Assembly (NCBI GenBank): GCA_034440615.1
Contig: JAOTOM010005178.1
Span: 776,001-840,000, forward strand
Direction: 5' to 3'
Length of the DNA: 64,000 nt
Origin: Ashinkailepas kermadecensis
Taxonomy: Eukaryota > Arthropoda > Thecostraca > Neolepadidae
Every line of letters starts with the position of its first letter. Position 1 is the stretch's first letter. Under the pieces are notes generated by a model. The model was given only the letters and a program-made list of their open reading frames with translations. It ran no database searches and was not told where the DNA came from. The position numbers and the translations under genes were made by a program. Shown piece by piece: positions 10,649 through 48,835 of the stretch.

Positions 10649-11144
10649 GACTATGCAGCTTGAGGGGCTGGCTTGATTGCTGTCAGCCCGTCATTGGGCG
10701 AGCATGTTTAGCACCAGATCTATGTGTACTCCATCACCTGAAACATTGCAACTCTCAGTCAACAAAAACAAATAAAGAAGTCGCAACTAGTTCCGCGGAA
10801 GGTTTCTCGCACAATCGACCATCAACCAGAAATTTGTGCAAATGAAAGCCCATGTCTCAGTGAATAGTGGAATGTAGCTGAACGTAAAAGGCAAATATGA
10901 AGCAAACCAGTGCTGCTGAAAGTCTTTAGTTCTCCTACATCCTAATAGCATGTCGAGTATCCATCACAATCCTGTGATGTCACCACACTAAATTCCAGGG
11001 GATGGATTCGGGTTACAGGTTACAGTAGGTCACATCACTCGCTCCACTTTGAAGAGGTTTTCTTTTTGCAGGATAGATATTTGTGATATAGATAGCACAC
11101 CTAATCGTGACTGCGACATTGGCATTTTAAAGATAAGTCACCTT

Positions 11145-11304
11145 GGTTGGTTATTGGTTTTACGACACGTCGACCGTTCAGTCATGTAGCGTCGCCAATC
11201 TCTCACGCCGATTGGTCGCGGGCGAAGAGTAGCGACAGGTGAGACTCGAACACACAACCTTTCGATTGTGAGACGAGCATCTTACCCCTAGACCACTCGT
11301 CCCC
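11145..11304 (-). mobile_element. tRNA-derived SINE-A, full length, young
   Basis: The 160-bp minus-strand element runs from GGTTGGTTATTGG (tail) to the tRNA-like head ending CTCGTCCCC. A perfect 14-bp direct repeat AGATAAGTCACCTT flanks it at 11131-11144 and 11305-11318. Its CpGs are intact although the region around it is CpG-poor, which suggests recent insertion. Confidence 0.95.
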
Positions 11305-12864
11305 AGATAAGTCACCTTCTACAAGAATATTTACATATGCATTTTACTTAGATAATATTTCCTACATACTTGTGTACCTCAAGTACATTTAGCTCACTCC
11401 CATGCATTGAACACTATTTAAGTAAATAGCCATATAAAACTATCCTAAAAGGCTTCATCTAATTTATTCATGATAGCAATTAGCTTGTCCTGATGTCATA
11501 GACCAGTTCACAAAAAAAAAATCAGACTTGAGAAATAGTTCAAGGTCATCTCCAGGAAAAAGAACGATCCGAGCTCCTCAGGTTAAATTGATGGTGTTAA
11601 CCTATAATTAATTTGATATTGCTAACAATATCGAACATGATGGACCTTACATTCTTAACAATTCCAATTTTGGAAGGAGGAATCAGAAGTGTGTGAAAAC
11701 AGAAGCAAGCACAAAGCAATTATATGAGATAGACAATTAAATTGACATGTTGAGGGCATAAAACAGAGGACATGACTTTTAGTTAAATGTATGACTTTAA
11801 TTAAGTTAAATTACAGACGGTGGTAGATATGGTTAGATACATTCACATTCTTACATGTCTTCATGTCATTCATCCACTGTTGTTCAACATGCAGCTTTGA
11901 TAGCCATTTTGATCATCTTTGTAGGTGACATGCTAAAAAATGGAGCAAATCATGTTTCTTTGATGTGATAAGCATGACTTCAACACTCATACCCATTTTA
12001 AATGCTTAGTTTCCAGGGTGATGCCACATTAATTATGCATGCACAAAACAATGGTTCAATATACACAGATGACTCCAACATGGAAGACACCATTGGGAAA
12101 TGGAAATAAACAGCTGGAGGAATAAACAGTTGTTACTTTGATGATGTGAAAATGGTGATATCTTGTGGAAATATACACAAATTGCTAGCTTGTGATTGAT
12201 TGCTATTGATTTAATGCATTACAATAGACTAAGAGATGTTAAATTTTAATATTCATGAATTATTTGTACATGTATTTACTTCTGCTTTGGTACTACATGA
12301 AAATTGTTTTTGTTTTCACAGTAGGATGTTTTGCAGGGTGTTTTTTTTTAGAGCTTAGGTGTGTGAAATGTTTTTGGTTTAATTACTCAAAACCCCACAT
12401 TCACACATGTACCATAATTATACATTCTCAACATTGAAAACTGGGGCCTACATGTTTGCATTGGACACGAACAGATGGTGTAGTGTCAACTAGTAATGAC
12501 ACAATACTCTGTAGCAAAACTCAAGTGGTACAAAATGTGGTATATGTATAGAAGTCCCTGAGCACAAATTGGAGAAAACATGCATGGATGGGAGGTGTTG
12601 GATTAACATAGCTTAACTTAACCAAGATGGGCCCTTATGGCTCTTATTAAGTCTGATCACTTTATGACTTCATGACTTTGCGACTGAACCTGTTGAAGCC
12701 CACCAAGTAACATCTTCCTCTACCATTTATTGGGGAAATCACATGTAAGCAAGGCATTCACCATTAAAAATCACATCACTTAGCATGCACACAGTGGATG
12801 ATGCAGACTCCTTCGGTGCCATAACAATATTACACAATCTAACATCTGTATGTTTAGGCACTGT

Positions 12865-12970
12865 AACATCCATGGTGATCCAACATCAATAGGTTTTAGC
12901 CAATCCAGCATCAGTAGGTTTTAGGGGATCCAACATCAGTAGGTTGGGTGATCAAACATCAGTGGGTTAG
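12865..12970. repeat. Short tandem repeat, unit about 27-30 bp, four copies
   Basis: The core CCAACATCAGTAGGTTTTAG recurs with small changes four times in AT-rich intergenic DNA. Confidence 0.7.
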
Positions 12971-13977
12971 GTCAGGGATTTTATTTTGCAACTGCATTAT
13001 TCTTCATTATATATTACCCCACCCAAACCCATATTCCCCCATATATTTCCCATATTTTGGGAAAGAGGAGGGGGAACAACATGTAGCTGCATTGTTAAAA
13101 ATGTGTTCATATTGTTTTCAAATGCTAGTTGACATGTTCATCATATTATGTATATATTGTTTGGGCAACTTGGACGAGGCATTCTGCCATTGCTTTTTGC
13201 GGTTAAATTTATCAGAATACTGAGGAAAAAATACATATTAGTGAAAACACATCTCTGGGTAATCTTTCTACACATATTTTTGCTCAAAGAGAAGTATGTG
13301 CAATTTGCTGCATAAAAGACACAACCTATTATGACCCTCAGGTATGGCTATCATTCAGGATTTCACTTATATAACACAAAACACCAGCTATGAGTATTAG
13401 TTCCTTGCTTTTGAATCCATTTTAATCATATTTTCAAACATCTGTTCCCAGCTGTGGGTGTCAATTTGTAGTGATGTATGGATGACCAGACCCCTGCAGC
13501 ATTGTCCATCTTGGAAGATATACTTTTGCCACTGTCACATCACAGTGGTCTCTCTGCAACTGTTCAAATGATTTGTAAAACTCATGTTTGCAAAAAATCC
13601 CTTCCATCATATATATGCAGAGATACAAGTACCTTAAACTTGGACTGCTTAAAATTTTAAAGGTTGTCACATCACAAAGAAAGCAATATCAAGCTGATTC
13701 AAATCACAATCACATCAAAAAGCATCAGAAAAAACATTTTTTACCAAAAAAAAATTGCCTAGGGGATTCTATGTTAAATTTAATTAAATTGAGTTACTAA
13801 ATATTAATAATAGTGAATATTATTCTTATTAAATATCCTGGTAACCATACTCTGATATTAAATAGTGGATATCTTGCTTATATATGATTTCCCAAATAAA
13901 TGCTTGGGGTAGAAGTTGTAAGCTTCAACAAGTACTGTCCATACATTTGTGTTTCAATTTCAATTCAATTTCAATTT

Positions 13978-14010
13978 CCATGGTTAATCTATATTGAATA
14001 GATTAACCAT
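13978..14010. repeat. Perfect 13-bp stem palindrome in AT-rich DNA
   Basis: ATGGTTAATCTAT and ATAGATTAACCAT are separated by five bases. TCAATCTCTGTAT-type tandem repeats follow at about 14085-14150. Confidence 0.75.
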
Positions 14011-14639
14011 GATAATATACTAATCAAACATGACGAGTAGCTTAACTTCTCTATATTCAGAATATAGAGATCTCTATATATCTATATTCAATCTCTGTAT
14101 TAAATCTTTATATTCAATCTCTGTATTCAATCTCTGTATTTAATCTGTATATTTTATTTTTCAGAAATCTTGACTGACAGCAAAATATTAGCAGAATGTA
14201 GTGGCTACTCTAAGCATACAAATTCTGCTTAAGGTACACTTTCCAGTTCCTGTGTCTTGCCCTGACTATCTGATAACAATATTTTCCTTAATCTAGGGGA
14301 CTGGCGTACCTGCAGATACGGGCTCCCCTCATCGGGCACGGTACTCATCTCTGGGTGAGTGATGCTTGAGTATATGGGGAGCCAACCAGGTGAGAGAACC
14401 AGGTGAGAACGGGCTTCTGCTATATAAATACCAACTGCTTATTGAGACGTAAGTACTTCAACTGAATTGCTCATATTTTGAGAAGTTTTCATTATCCAAA
14501 GAAAAAATATAAATCATTCAAATCACATCAGAAAATACCACAAAAACACATTTTGACCCCAGATTAGCATATGGGCTTCTTCTATATATTTACACACTAT
14601 GCTGGCAAATTGCTTTCATGAAGAGATAAAGCTGGTACA

Positions 14640-15175
14640 GCTCGTGATAACTTTGTTTCTTTCAACTTTTTGTAAAAGGACAGCAGTGCCTAAATCTGGT
14701 AATATCTCTGGTAAGTTTTTACACACATTTGCCTCTATAAAGCAAACAAATGAGTTATGTTTTGTTAGCTTGAGTTAATTAACGTTTTTTAATTTGGATT
14801 TTTTTTTCTAATTATCAAAAAGGAAATTGTTTTTTTTTTTTCAAAAGCAGATTATGTTGGGTTAGGTTATTTTATTACAACAAAAAATCAGAAAATAAAT
14901 TCCTAAGATTCTTCTGATTATGCTCCTTGGAATTTCTTTTTCTCCAAAGGGAAGTTAGGCAAGGTTAGGTTGGGTTATGTTGCACTTTTTTATGTTTTAT
15001 CATTTCTTTTTATGCTATGTTGCCTAACTTAAAACCCCTTTTTGGCATTATTTTCCTCACAACCTGAAAAGCAACCATTTGCACAGAAAATGAGTGGTCC
15101 CATCATCTTAATTACTTTCATAAACATTGCATTGGGATAATACATTCCAAGAATTCATAAAGGACAAATTTACCA
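14640..15175. repeat. Dispersed repeat R1 copy 1 (GTTAGGTT-rich)
   Basis: Similar in order to 18385-18925 and 59050-59420. Shared marks are AAGTTTTTACACACAT, runs of GGTTAGGTT, TTTTATGCTATGTTGCC, and ATAAACATTGCATT near the end. All copies have the same orientation. No ORF or terminal repeat was found. Confidence 0.7.
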
Positions 15176-15284
15176 CTAATTCTACCAGCCTCAACAAGTT
15201 TGCTATGCTGATCCAACCAACCAACCACAAGACTGGAGTGTCCAAAAAATTGAATACTATTCTACTTTGGTCATTACAGCCAGC

Positions 15285-15490
15285 CTTAAAACAATGGTTT
15301 TTGTTGGGTGTGAGATGTTCAAGTGCAGTAGGATGTAGAAATCTGCCATGGAAGCATGCCAATTTGTCCTTCAAGCTCCATTTGAGCCAACTATGTACCT
15401 ACTCATCAGTGCAAGTTTTTGGTATAATTTTGGAGACAACTAAAATTATCTAACTTATAATGTTAATGATAACAATTGCAATGCCATGTT
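15285..15490. repeat. Dispersed repeat R2 fragment
   Basis: AATGGTTTTTGTTGGGTGTG, GAGATGTTCAAGTGCAGTAG and CTGCCATGGAAGC resemble the first 70 bp of the 5655 copy with CpGs lost. Confidence 0.6.
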
Positions 15491-15820
15491 ATCTGCAGAT
15501 CACACAAAATGGTTTTACAGCAGCTTTTTGCTCTCAGTTCACATGGTCTCAGGAACAGGATAGAGGGAGAAACCTGGCCTAATGATCCACATAAATTAAA
15601 AGTGACCACCAAATTTAATTATCACATCAGTTTTAATAACAAAATATGTTTTACTACAGATGCTGCTGAAATAAGTAAAATTAAACTTATCAACATCAGC
15701 AAATTGCAATATGCTTTCTGATTTACATGGAGACTGCACTCAGCTCTACTGTATCTGGCAGCCGACGAGGGACTGCCAGATGACAAACTGGCACTATGGT
15801 TAAATTAGCGAGGGGTGCGG

Positions 15821-16143
15821 TTATAAGCGGTAATCTTTACCTTTCGGCCAACACATACTGCCAAGGTTAGTGATTTGTAAAGAGGTGTACAGTGGGGAAC
15901 AGTGACGTTACACAATTCAGGGAAGTGACGTCACAGGAGTCTGGCGTTGATGACGGACACTAACCTAACCTAACATAACATAACATAGCATAAGCTAACC
16001 TAACCTAACACATCAACACCCGACTCCTGTAACGTCACTTCCCTGACTCCTGTGATGTCACTGTTCCCCATTGTACACCTCATTACAAATCACTAACCTT
16101 GGCAAGTATGTGTCGGCCAAAAGGTAAAGAAAGCCTTATAAGC
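15821..16143. mobile_element. Foldback MITE with about 125-bp terminal inverted repeats
   Basis: The arms at 15829-15952 and 16011-16135 are inverted copies, about 85 to 90 percent alike by eye. They start GGTAATCTTTACCTTTCGGC and, on the reverse strand, GGCTTTCTTTACCTTTTGGC. The centre of about 58 bp is a run of TAACCTAACC-like repeats. TTATAAGC lies at both outer edges (15821-15828, 16136-16143) as a candidate 8-bp target duplication. No transposase is present. Confidence 0.88.
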
Positions 16144-16599
16144 CAACTTCCTAAGCATTGGTAGAGAAAATGAGAACAAAGGTGTATTTAATCGATTTTA
16201 ACCAAGTTTATAAATCCATACCTGATACTCCCAACATGCTCACACCACACAACTAATAAATATTCACAACATACCCCACCAGTAGGACATTCGTGCACTG
16301 ACTGATTTGTTACATGCTGTCTATTGGGATATGGGTTTTTGAATATAAAATGGTTTAAGGAAAATAATACTAAAAACAATCTGTGTAAATCTCTTTATCT
16401 CTTTTTATTCCCACCACCAAGCAATAATTTGTATCAACAAAAAACCTTGGAAGATTGATTGAAACCAATTCTTATTAATATTAAATTTATTAAATAAATT
16501 AAATTTATTATATATTAAAATATTAATATTCTCCCATGTACTTTTTTAGTTCATGTCTGGAATGTTTTGTTGAAGCCAGGAATGACCTATAAGGATCAA

Positions 16600-16925
16600 A
16601 CGTGACTAGACAGGATATGAAATTGCTGCTGTAAAACTGCCTATTGCTTAACACACCACATCATATACAATATCTGTAACTGGAGTTGCATCACAAAATG
16701 CTGGTGTAGGTAATCAATCCATAATGATGAGCAGGCCTTGGGTGAGCATAAGCATGTTACTTATATGCAAAACACTCTCAGGAATGAGTCATGGTGACTT
16801 CATAGGCATATATCAGCAAGCACGATGTCAATACCTTGGAAAGGATGTCTATTCAGTGCTCAGAAATTGGGAGGCATATTCCACCCAATTTTCCGAATAA
16901 TTTATCCCTGTACCTAGGTACATAC
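16600..16925. repeat. Dispersed repeat R2 copy
   Basis: AAGCACGATGTCAATACCTT, TATTCAGTGCTCAGAAATTGG and TTCCGAATAATTTATC match the 3' half of the 5655 copy. Confidence 0.65.
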
Positions 16926-18134
16926 TTCATCTTCAGATGTCGATATTTATATAGTAAACAGGTAGGTACCTACCTATTATCAAAACCTCATTTATACTCC
17001 GTTCGTATGTGTCCAACGAGACATCAATCTCTCCTATCTTATGAACACGAGAACAACCAGCTTGCAGAAGGACGGACAACACACAAAACGCAGCAATGGA
17101 TGGATTATACGTGTCTAGTAAGGGTATCTTGATACGTGTTATCAAGTAGAATCAAAGGAAAAAATGCTTACACAGCTGTTCTCCAAGCTGAGGCAAGAAC
17201 TAGCGTGAATATTCAAGAGAGTTGAGTAGCCACTATTTTTCGATGAAAACCTTTTCACCTTTTCCCATCCAAAGCGTCCAGTTTAGTCACAATTTTAAGT
17301 TTATTACCACAAACATGGATTATTCTTGTTTATAAAATTAAAATAAAGAGAAAACATCCATAATACGCACTTCAATGCAATACTATGTAATTATATTAAC
17401 AATCAGCTGAACACTTTTCCTTGTACCTGTGACTGATTGATTAACCTCCATTGGAAGAGTGGTATGCTTTTTGTACCTGGAAATCGTATTTGGTGATCTT
17501 GTGGATGGTTTGTGGCTGTTTCTGCTGAAGTAAATTTTAAATTAGGTATACGGGCAATCATTTTGTTACATCTAGACATACGGGAAACCACGAAAAATCA
17601 GGTCGAACGAAGGGTATTATATTCGGGCGAGGAGTGTAAGGAAGGTAAGAAACCAAGCCAAGCTGCTTTAGGCGTATCCAGCGCATTATGTATTCTACTA
17701 CCCTACGTTGCTACATGTGAGTGTTACAGGTTAATTTTGTGTTTATATGACTTACGTGAACACATGTGGCTTTCCTTTGTCTTATTCATGATTCCCATTT
17801 GCTGGATTTTCTCCCTGTTTAATGTCATTAATTAATGAGGTCAAAGTTTCAAGGATTCAGAGCCACAAGGGTTCATTTGAGTTAAAGCTGTGCCTATAAA
17901 TGAATATACCATGGAAAGATAAAAAGAGACTGAAGCCTCTTATCAGTGGTAAATTCTGAGTTCTAAAGAAACATTACAAATATTCAGTCATGAGTATGCT
18001 GCTCAAAATTCATGCTCAAATATAACCTAGTTATAATTTATTAATTTATAATATTGAACCTAATCAGCTTATTGTGCTCTCATGACCAATGTCATCAGCA
18101 TTGCATGCCTGAAGAAAGGTTTACTGACATATGC

Positions 18135-18280
18135 ACTGACATGCATTTAGTTCTACATAAGTTGTCAGTCCATTGATCAGCCTAGTAGTTTGGTACTGCT
18201 GTCTTTCTAGCATACCTATTTCCCTTTCTAAGGAAGGGCTCCATGCCTGTACATAATAATCCAGGTGAGGTTCATATAAT
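18135..18280 (-). pseudogene. LINE reverse-transcriptase remnant (C-terminal part)
   Basis: The minus strand translates as YEPHLDYYVQAWSPSLEREI then GMLERQQYQTTRLINGLTTY. This matches the post-catalytic segment of Jockey/CR1-like LINE ORF2 (RPHLEY.VQAWSP...LE..Q...T..I.GL). A stop precedes it. Confidence 0.75.
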
Positions 18281-18384
18281 CAAAGTACATTTAACAAAAA
18301 TAACTTCCTTGCTCTTATATTGAGCACTATAAATAATTACTAACACTAAATGCCTATTTCCCAGCTAAACTGCATGACTTTTTT

Positions 18385-18925
18385 TGTATTAGTGCAGCTT
18401 AAGGTAACCACAAGAAAAGTTTTACACACATTGTACCTCCATGAAGCATACAAATGGGTTAGGTTTTGGTTAGGTTTTGTTAAGTTAGAATAGGTTAGGC
18501 TTTTGTTGTTAGTCAGAACAACTTAAAAAAAAACTCCTTTGGGGGGGAGATTTTTACCAAAAAGCTATTTTTGTCTTCAAAAACAGTTCAGGCTTCATCA
18601 GGTTAGGGTAGGTTTTTATTTCAACATATTTGCAGGAAAATTGTTTATAAATTTTATACTAAACAAGAATTTCCTTTCTTGCATGGGAGGTTACGCTATG
18701 TTAGGTAAGGTTATGTTACATCTTTTCTTTATTTTGAAGACTATTTTTTTATGCTATATTACCCAACTCCAAACCCCATTTTGGGTGTTATTTTGCCTCC
18801 CAATTGAAAAGTATTAAGTTGCAGAGGAAATTAGTGGTCATATCATGTTCAGCACATTCATAAACATTGCATTAAAAAAATAAATCAGAGATTACATTAA
18901 ACTGCAAATTTACCCTTTCTTTCTT
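18385..18925. repeat. Dispersed repeat R1 copy 2
   Basis: It has the same order of blocks as 14640-15175, including AAAGTTTTACACACATTG, several GGTTAGG runs, TTTTTATGCTATATTACCCA and CATAAACATTGCATT. Confidence 0.7.
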
Positions 18926-19759
18926 CAAGTCCCATTAAACTAACATCCTCAAATCTTTTCCCATTAAATGGCATCCACCACCAGGATTGGATTTTTGTGC
19001 TTTGTAACTTTGAACTTTGAACTGTGCTTTGTAACCAGAACTTTGTAGTTCTGGATATGGAGTGGAATTATTTGGTAATCAAATACAGAGAGGGATATTT
19101 CCCTTCAAACCTGTGACACCAGAAGCTCAGTACACACTTTCCAATGAATCTTGAGCACTTTATCAAATAACAGTTCATTGTCAAACAGCACTTATTCAAC
19201 CTCTAAATGGGAGAAATGAGAGGATAATTTTCTGGAGATAATAATATTTTTGATGCTAAGCATCCAACAACAGTAAGATCTTCTAACCCTGTCCACTACC
19301 CCCTTTATATATCTAAATGTCCTCTATAGGGTTGAGAAAATGGGCTGTTCTTGAGTTGTCATCCAGAATGTTATCCTCTCAAGAAACATTAGTCATAACT
19401 GTTTCATGCTGAATGGTGCTGTTTGATGATGGCAGCTAGTTTGCTGATTGTTCAAAATATGCCAATGCTCACTAGAGAGCCAATGCTCACTAGAGAGCAC
19501 AAAATTAAATTTATCATGTAACAAAGAAATATAAAACGATCTTTTCTAAATTGGATGACAAAATGCTCTCCGCATCAAGGATGCCACAATATAGATCCAA
19601 CCCTGGTCTGACACCTACATATCCCTGATGCATTGTCCTACACTAACCAAAGTTGAAAGACCTGCCATTTATCAGCCCACCTTTTAGGTCCTCCAAGTGA
19701 GCTGACTATTGCTAGATTCATGGCTTGTAAGCGTTGCTGGAAAACAAACAAACAAACTG

Positions 19760-20075
19760 TTCCTGGATTTTTTACATACAGAACATTATCCTCTTGAGAC
19801 AATTAACTCTCATTTTTCTCATTTGAATGGTGAAACATGCTGTTTGACAATGAACTGCTCTGTGATAATGTGCTGGATATTCACTGGAAGGTGCAAGCTG
19901 AGATTCTGATATCACAGGTTGGAAGAAAAATGTTGTCAATATTTCATTCCCCTGGGCGCTGTATGACCAACACAGTCGATGTGCCCTTAAGCCCAAATAA
20001 CCAACCAATATTTCATTCCCAAAAATTTTCCTCTCCATGTGCATGGCTATCAAGCACAAATCCAACACTGTTTGT
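19760..20075. repeat. Dispersed repeat R3 copy, interrupted by a mini-retroposon
   Basis: TCCTGGATTT, ATACAGAACATTATCCTC, GAATGGTG.AACATGCTG and CACTGGAAGGTGCAAGCTGA line up with 26395-26695. A 54-bp insert with target duplication sits inside this copy. Confidence 0.75.
19952..20005 (+). mobile_element. Mini-retroposon, about 54 bp, with 15-bp target duplication
   Basis: The element begins CTGGGCGCTGTATGACC, contains CAGTCGATGTGCCC, and ends AAATAACCAAC. The direct repeat CAATATTTCATTCCC is perfect at 19937-19951 and 20006-20020. The host repeat R3 without the insert can be compared at 26.5 kb. Confidence 0.9.
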
Positions 20076-20214
20076 TAATCATCTCTACTAATTTGATGGC
20101 ATCAGTTTAATTTACTTTCAATTGATTTTAGTTTAATTTGGCTTTAATTCTCATCAATTTTCTTCATGGATACTTTCCAGATAGGATAATGTTATAGGTG
20201 CCAAAAATACAGGA

Positions 20215-20485
20215 ACAGCCTATTTTTCCAACCATGGCCATGCCTCAATGTTGTCCACAAAGCTGATGAAGAGCAGTGAACCTAGAGTTGAGCCCTGTGA
20301 TACCACACTTAGAACATCCTTTTGAATTTGCATCCATTGAAAACTGTCCTCAGCCATGCTTCAATCCAGCCTACAACATCTCCACCAATCCCATGCTGCT
20401 CCAGCTGGTGAATGAGATGCTTGTGTGAAACTGCATGAAACATTTTGGAACAGTGTAGGTACACTACATCTATCCTGCTTCCATT
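20215..20485 (-). pseudogene. LINE reverse-transcriptase remnant (catalytic part, decayed)
   Basis: One minus-strand frame reads GSRIDVVYLHCSKMFHAVSH, KHLIHQLEQHGIGGDVVGWI and EAWLR. After a frameshift, another reads SQGSTLGSLLFISFVDNIEA. These match the LDFSKAFDxVPH and GxPQGSxLGPLLF motifs of non-LTR RT. The first catalytic Asp is replaced, and stops and a frameshift show it is dead. Confidence 0.82.
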
Positions 20486-20514
20486 ATCAGGGTTCCATTA
20501 GGACAGGTTCCTAC

Positions 20515-20575
20515 CTATGCTAGTGATATGAGAGCAAAGGGCTATGTGCTAGTGATATGAGAGCAAAGGGCTATG
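20515..20575. repeat. 28-bp direct duplication
   Basis: GCTAGTGATATGAGAGCAAA and the following 8 bases occur twice in tandem. A similar 20-bp doublet (CCAATGCTCACTAGAGAG) lies at 19462-19498. Confidence 0.85.
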
Positions 20576-21955
20576 CCTGTGCTTCTTCCACACCATATAA
20601 TTTTAGCATCAGCTCTGGTTTTCCTAGAAATACATGATCATTCTAAAAAGTTTACCTCAACTCTTACATTATTGGTATAGAGAGACCTGTTCACCAAAAT
20701 ATTTGGGGCTTTCTTGTTTTTGTCTTATATTATGTAATGCCAATGGTAAGTGTGTGGAAGTCATTTCATTAGGCTGCCCTTTGTGCTGTTATGTCGTGAC
20801 ATTATGTGCCATTTGTGACATCATTAATTAGACACAGAAAAAATGAAATATTTGGTGTGTTAATGCAACCCTTGTGATACGGTTTCTTTATGATCTGGTG
20901 GTTTTCATGTCAGCCTAGACAACACTTTGCTGTATTTAATGTAGGTATTTAGGTTGTTTTGTTTCTGATCTTGAACTGATTTGGGCATGGAACATGGATA
21001 TTCTACCAGCCTTAAAGTACATCAGGCTAATAGTACCCATCGCGAAGATTATATATACTGCTGTTCTGAATGCTGATGATGTTATGTGTTTAGTAGAAGT
21101 GTAGGAAAAAATGTATATTACTCTTCCAATTATATGACTATAAAATAGGTGTTTTTAAATGAGCATTTCATGAGCTATTCTGATCAAGGTCAATAAACCC
21201 ATCATCATGATGTATTTTGATGAATAAAGGGTTGGATATGGGTTTGGAGGGCTGAGCAGTGTGTCAATGCCACCCATGCCAAATATCTATATAGCAACCA
21301 TTCATTATATGATATTCTACCCCTTCCAACACCAGCATCAACAAGAACTACCATGCCACCACCAATGATGGTGAAAGGTTTCCCCACTTAACTACAGTGT
21401 CCTGAAACTCCAAAATTTTAAGTGGAAATCACTTCCATGAAGGGATACAGCATCCGACTGCAATAGTTAATACTGATTTCACCACACTCCATTGTGATGT
21501 TCATGTTTAGCATATGTTGCAATTCATATTTTAGCATTGCAATGTCATTTTATGCACGTCATGTCCATATGACTAACATTTTACGTCACTGCAGGTTTTG
21601 CCATCTTGGTGTGATATTGATTTTGCTACACTTGTGAAAACATGTGTTGCACATAAGCCTATGAATGGATGCACTGTGGCATGTCCCCTGTACAAGAAGT
21701 GGTCTAAGCCATGGAACTCACAGGCTTGCATCAGTTAAAAAATAATGGGCACAATGATGTTCTTCTGTCTCGCACAGAAATATTTGTGTTTTGCTTATTT
21801 CTGTGCGCCTTTCCTACGAATATGTCGACCTTGTTTGTTTCGTTGATTTTTCTGACATTCTTTGTTTCGTTTTCGGATTGTGCCAAAGCTGGCTGCGCCG
21901 TGCCCAGTGGCGGTAGTTCACCTGCAAACTTGTGTGGTGTTTGTTCGCAGCACAG

Positions 21956-47588
<25,633 letters not shown>

Positions 47589-48134
47589 CACCTACCGGAC
47601 AGTTTAGACACTTGAGTCTGTGTGCGGCGCCGCCGCGTCGTGCGCGCGCAGCGGTGCGGGATCAGCGTGCTCGGACGCGCCCGCCATGTGTGTCAGCTCC
47701 TCTGGCTCTATTTGTTACGGCGAGATAACTGGGCCGTGAGCGTGAGCATTTCTAACGTGTCTGTGATCACCGGTCGGTGGGCTGCCGCCGCTGCCGCCGG
47801 CCGGTCCGACACATTCCTGGCGGGAAGCCGAGCGTCACCGGCCGCCCGTGCGTGTGCGTCTCTCGTTAGGTGTGTGTGTGCGCGCGCATGCGCGCCGCCG
47901 TGCGGCGGAGGTCCGCGCGGCCACGGCGCAATCAGAGTATATTTATGTGGCCGCGGCGCGCCCGGGCTCCTCGCGGCATCGACGCCGTCGCGATCGATGA
48001 GTGGCGTCGTGGTGACGCCGTTCGCGGCGAGTGACGCCTCGGTTTGGCGTCACTCGTCCTGTGCTGGGGCTTGTATCTCGTCTGTGAACCACCACTCGGC
48101 AGAGCGGCGTCCCGCCATGAGGCGCCCGACGGCG

Positions 48135-48308
48135 TGGGCGCCGGCGCGGCGCGCTCCTGGTGTGGGCGCCGGCGCGGCGCGCTCCTGGTGTGGGCGCCGG
48201 CGCGGCGCGCTCCTGGTGTGGGCGCCGGCGCGGCGCGCTCCTGGTGTGGGCGCCGGCGCGGCGCGCTCCTGGTGTGGGCGCCGGCGCGGCGCGCTCCTGG
48301 TGTGGGCG
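48135..48308. repeat. 28-bp CpG-dense tandem repeat, six copies plus
   Basis: TGGGCGCCGGCGCGGCGCGC recurs at 48135, 48163, 48191, 48219, 48247 and 48275, with a partial at 48303. The copies are almost identical. It lies about 550 bp after the AP1G1 stop, probably in its 3'UTR or just past it. Confidence 0.95.
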
Positions 48309-48732
48309 AGCTCTGCGCGTGGCGGGCGGCTCGACGGCCGTCGCCTCGGTCCACGGCTGAGCCGGCCGGCGGGTGTGGAGCCGCTCAGTATTTCCGTGGT
48401 GCGCGCGCGCTCGTGACGTTCGTGACGTTCGTGAGGGATCGACTCGAACGACGGGCGACAGTTTTCCGTTGGGCGGCCGTCACCTGCACTTATACCGGCA
48501 CGCGACTTACCGACACGGCCACGGTGGCGGTGCCGCCTAGTTGGGCGTGGGGGCCTAGCAGGCGCTCGTGTGGCGGCGGTCGGCCCGCCCGTAGTGCGAG
48601 CGTCCGCCGCGTCAGCAGCTCCCAGCTCGGCCGCCTGGACGTGTATTATTTATCCTGAAATATATACACCGATGGAGTGTTTCTGTTCGCGGGGTTTGTG
48701 TTTGTTCGTCGGCACGTCCGCTCACCGGTACG

Positions 48733-48835
48733 GTTGGTTGGTTGGTTTTTGGTATTACAACACGTCGACCGTTTAGTGCATCCTGCGGGGGAAGAGTCGA
48801 CTCGCAACTCGATTGTGAGACGAGATCATTGTCTG
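48733..48835 (-). mobile_element. SINE-A fragment
   Basis: The GGTTGGTTGGTTTTTGG tail, ACACGTCGACCGTTTAGT and CAACTCGATTGTGAGACGAG match SINE-A on the minus strand with a middle deletion. Confidence 0.8.

Larger units (their letters stand above)
10649..21955. other. Intergenic region between divergently transcribed MARCHF6 and AP1G1
   Basis: An AT-rich, CpG-poor stretch of about 11 kb. It should contain both promoters and 5'UTRs, but no promoter motif could be assigned with confidence. It holds a SINE, a MITE, R1 and R2 repeats, LINE remnants and short tandem repeats, listed separately. The ORFs here are short and none is conserved. Confidence 0.75.

Noticed and set aside
14295..14420. A small CpG-containing island with GGTGAG motifs as a 5' exon of a neighbouring gene
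   Set aside because: No conserved reading frame and no phase-compatible partner exon could be found.
15958..16012. Interstitial telomere repeat
   Set aside because: The TAACC units are imperfect and lie symmetrically in the centre of the MITE, so they belong to that element.
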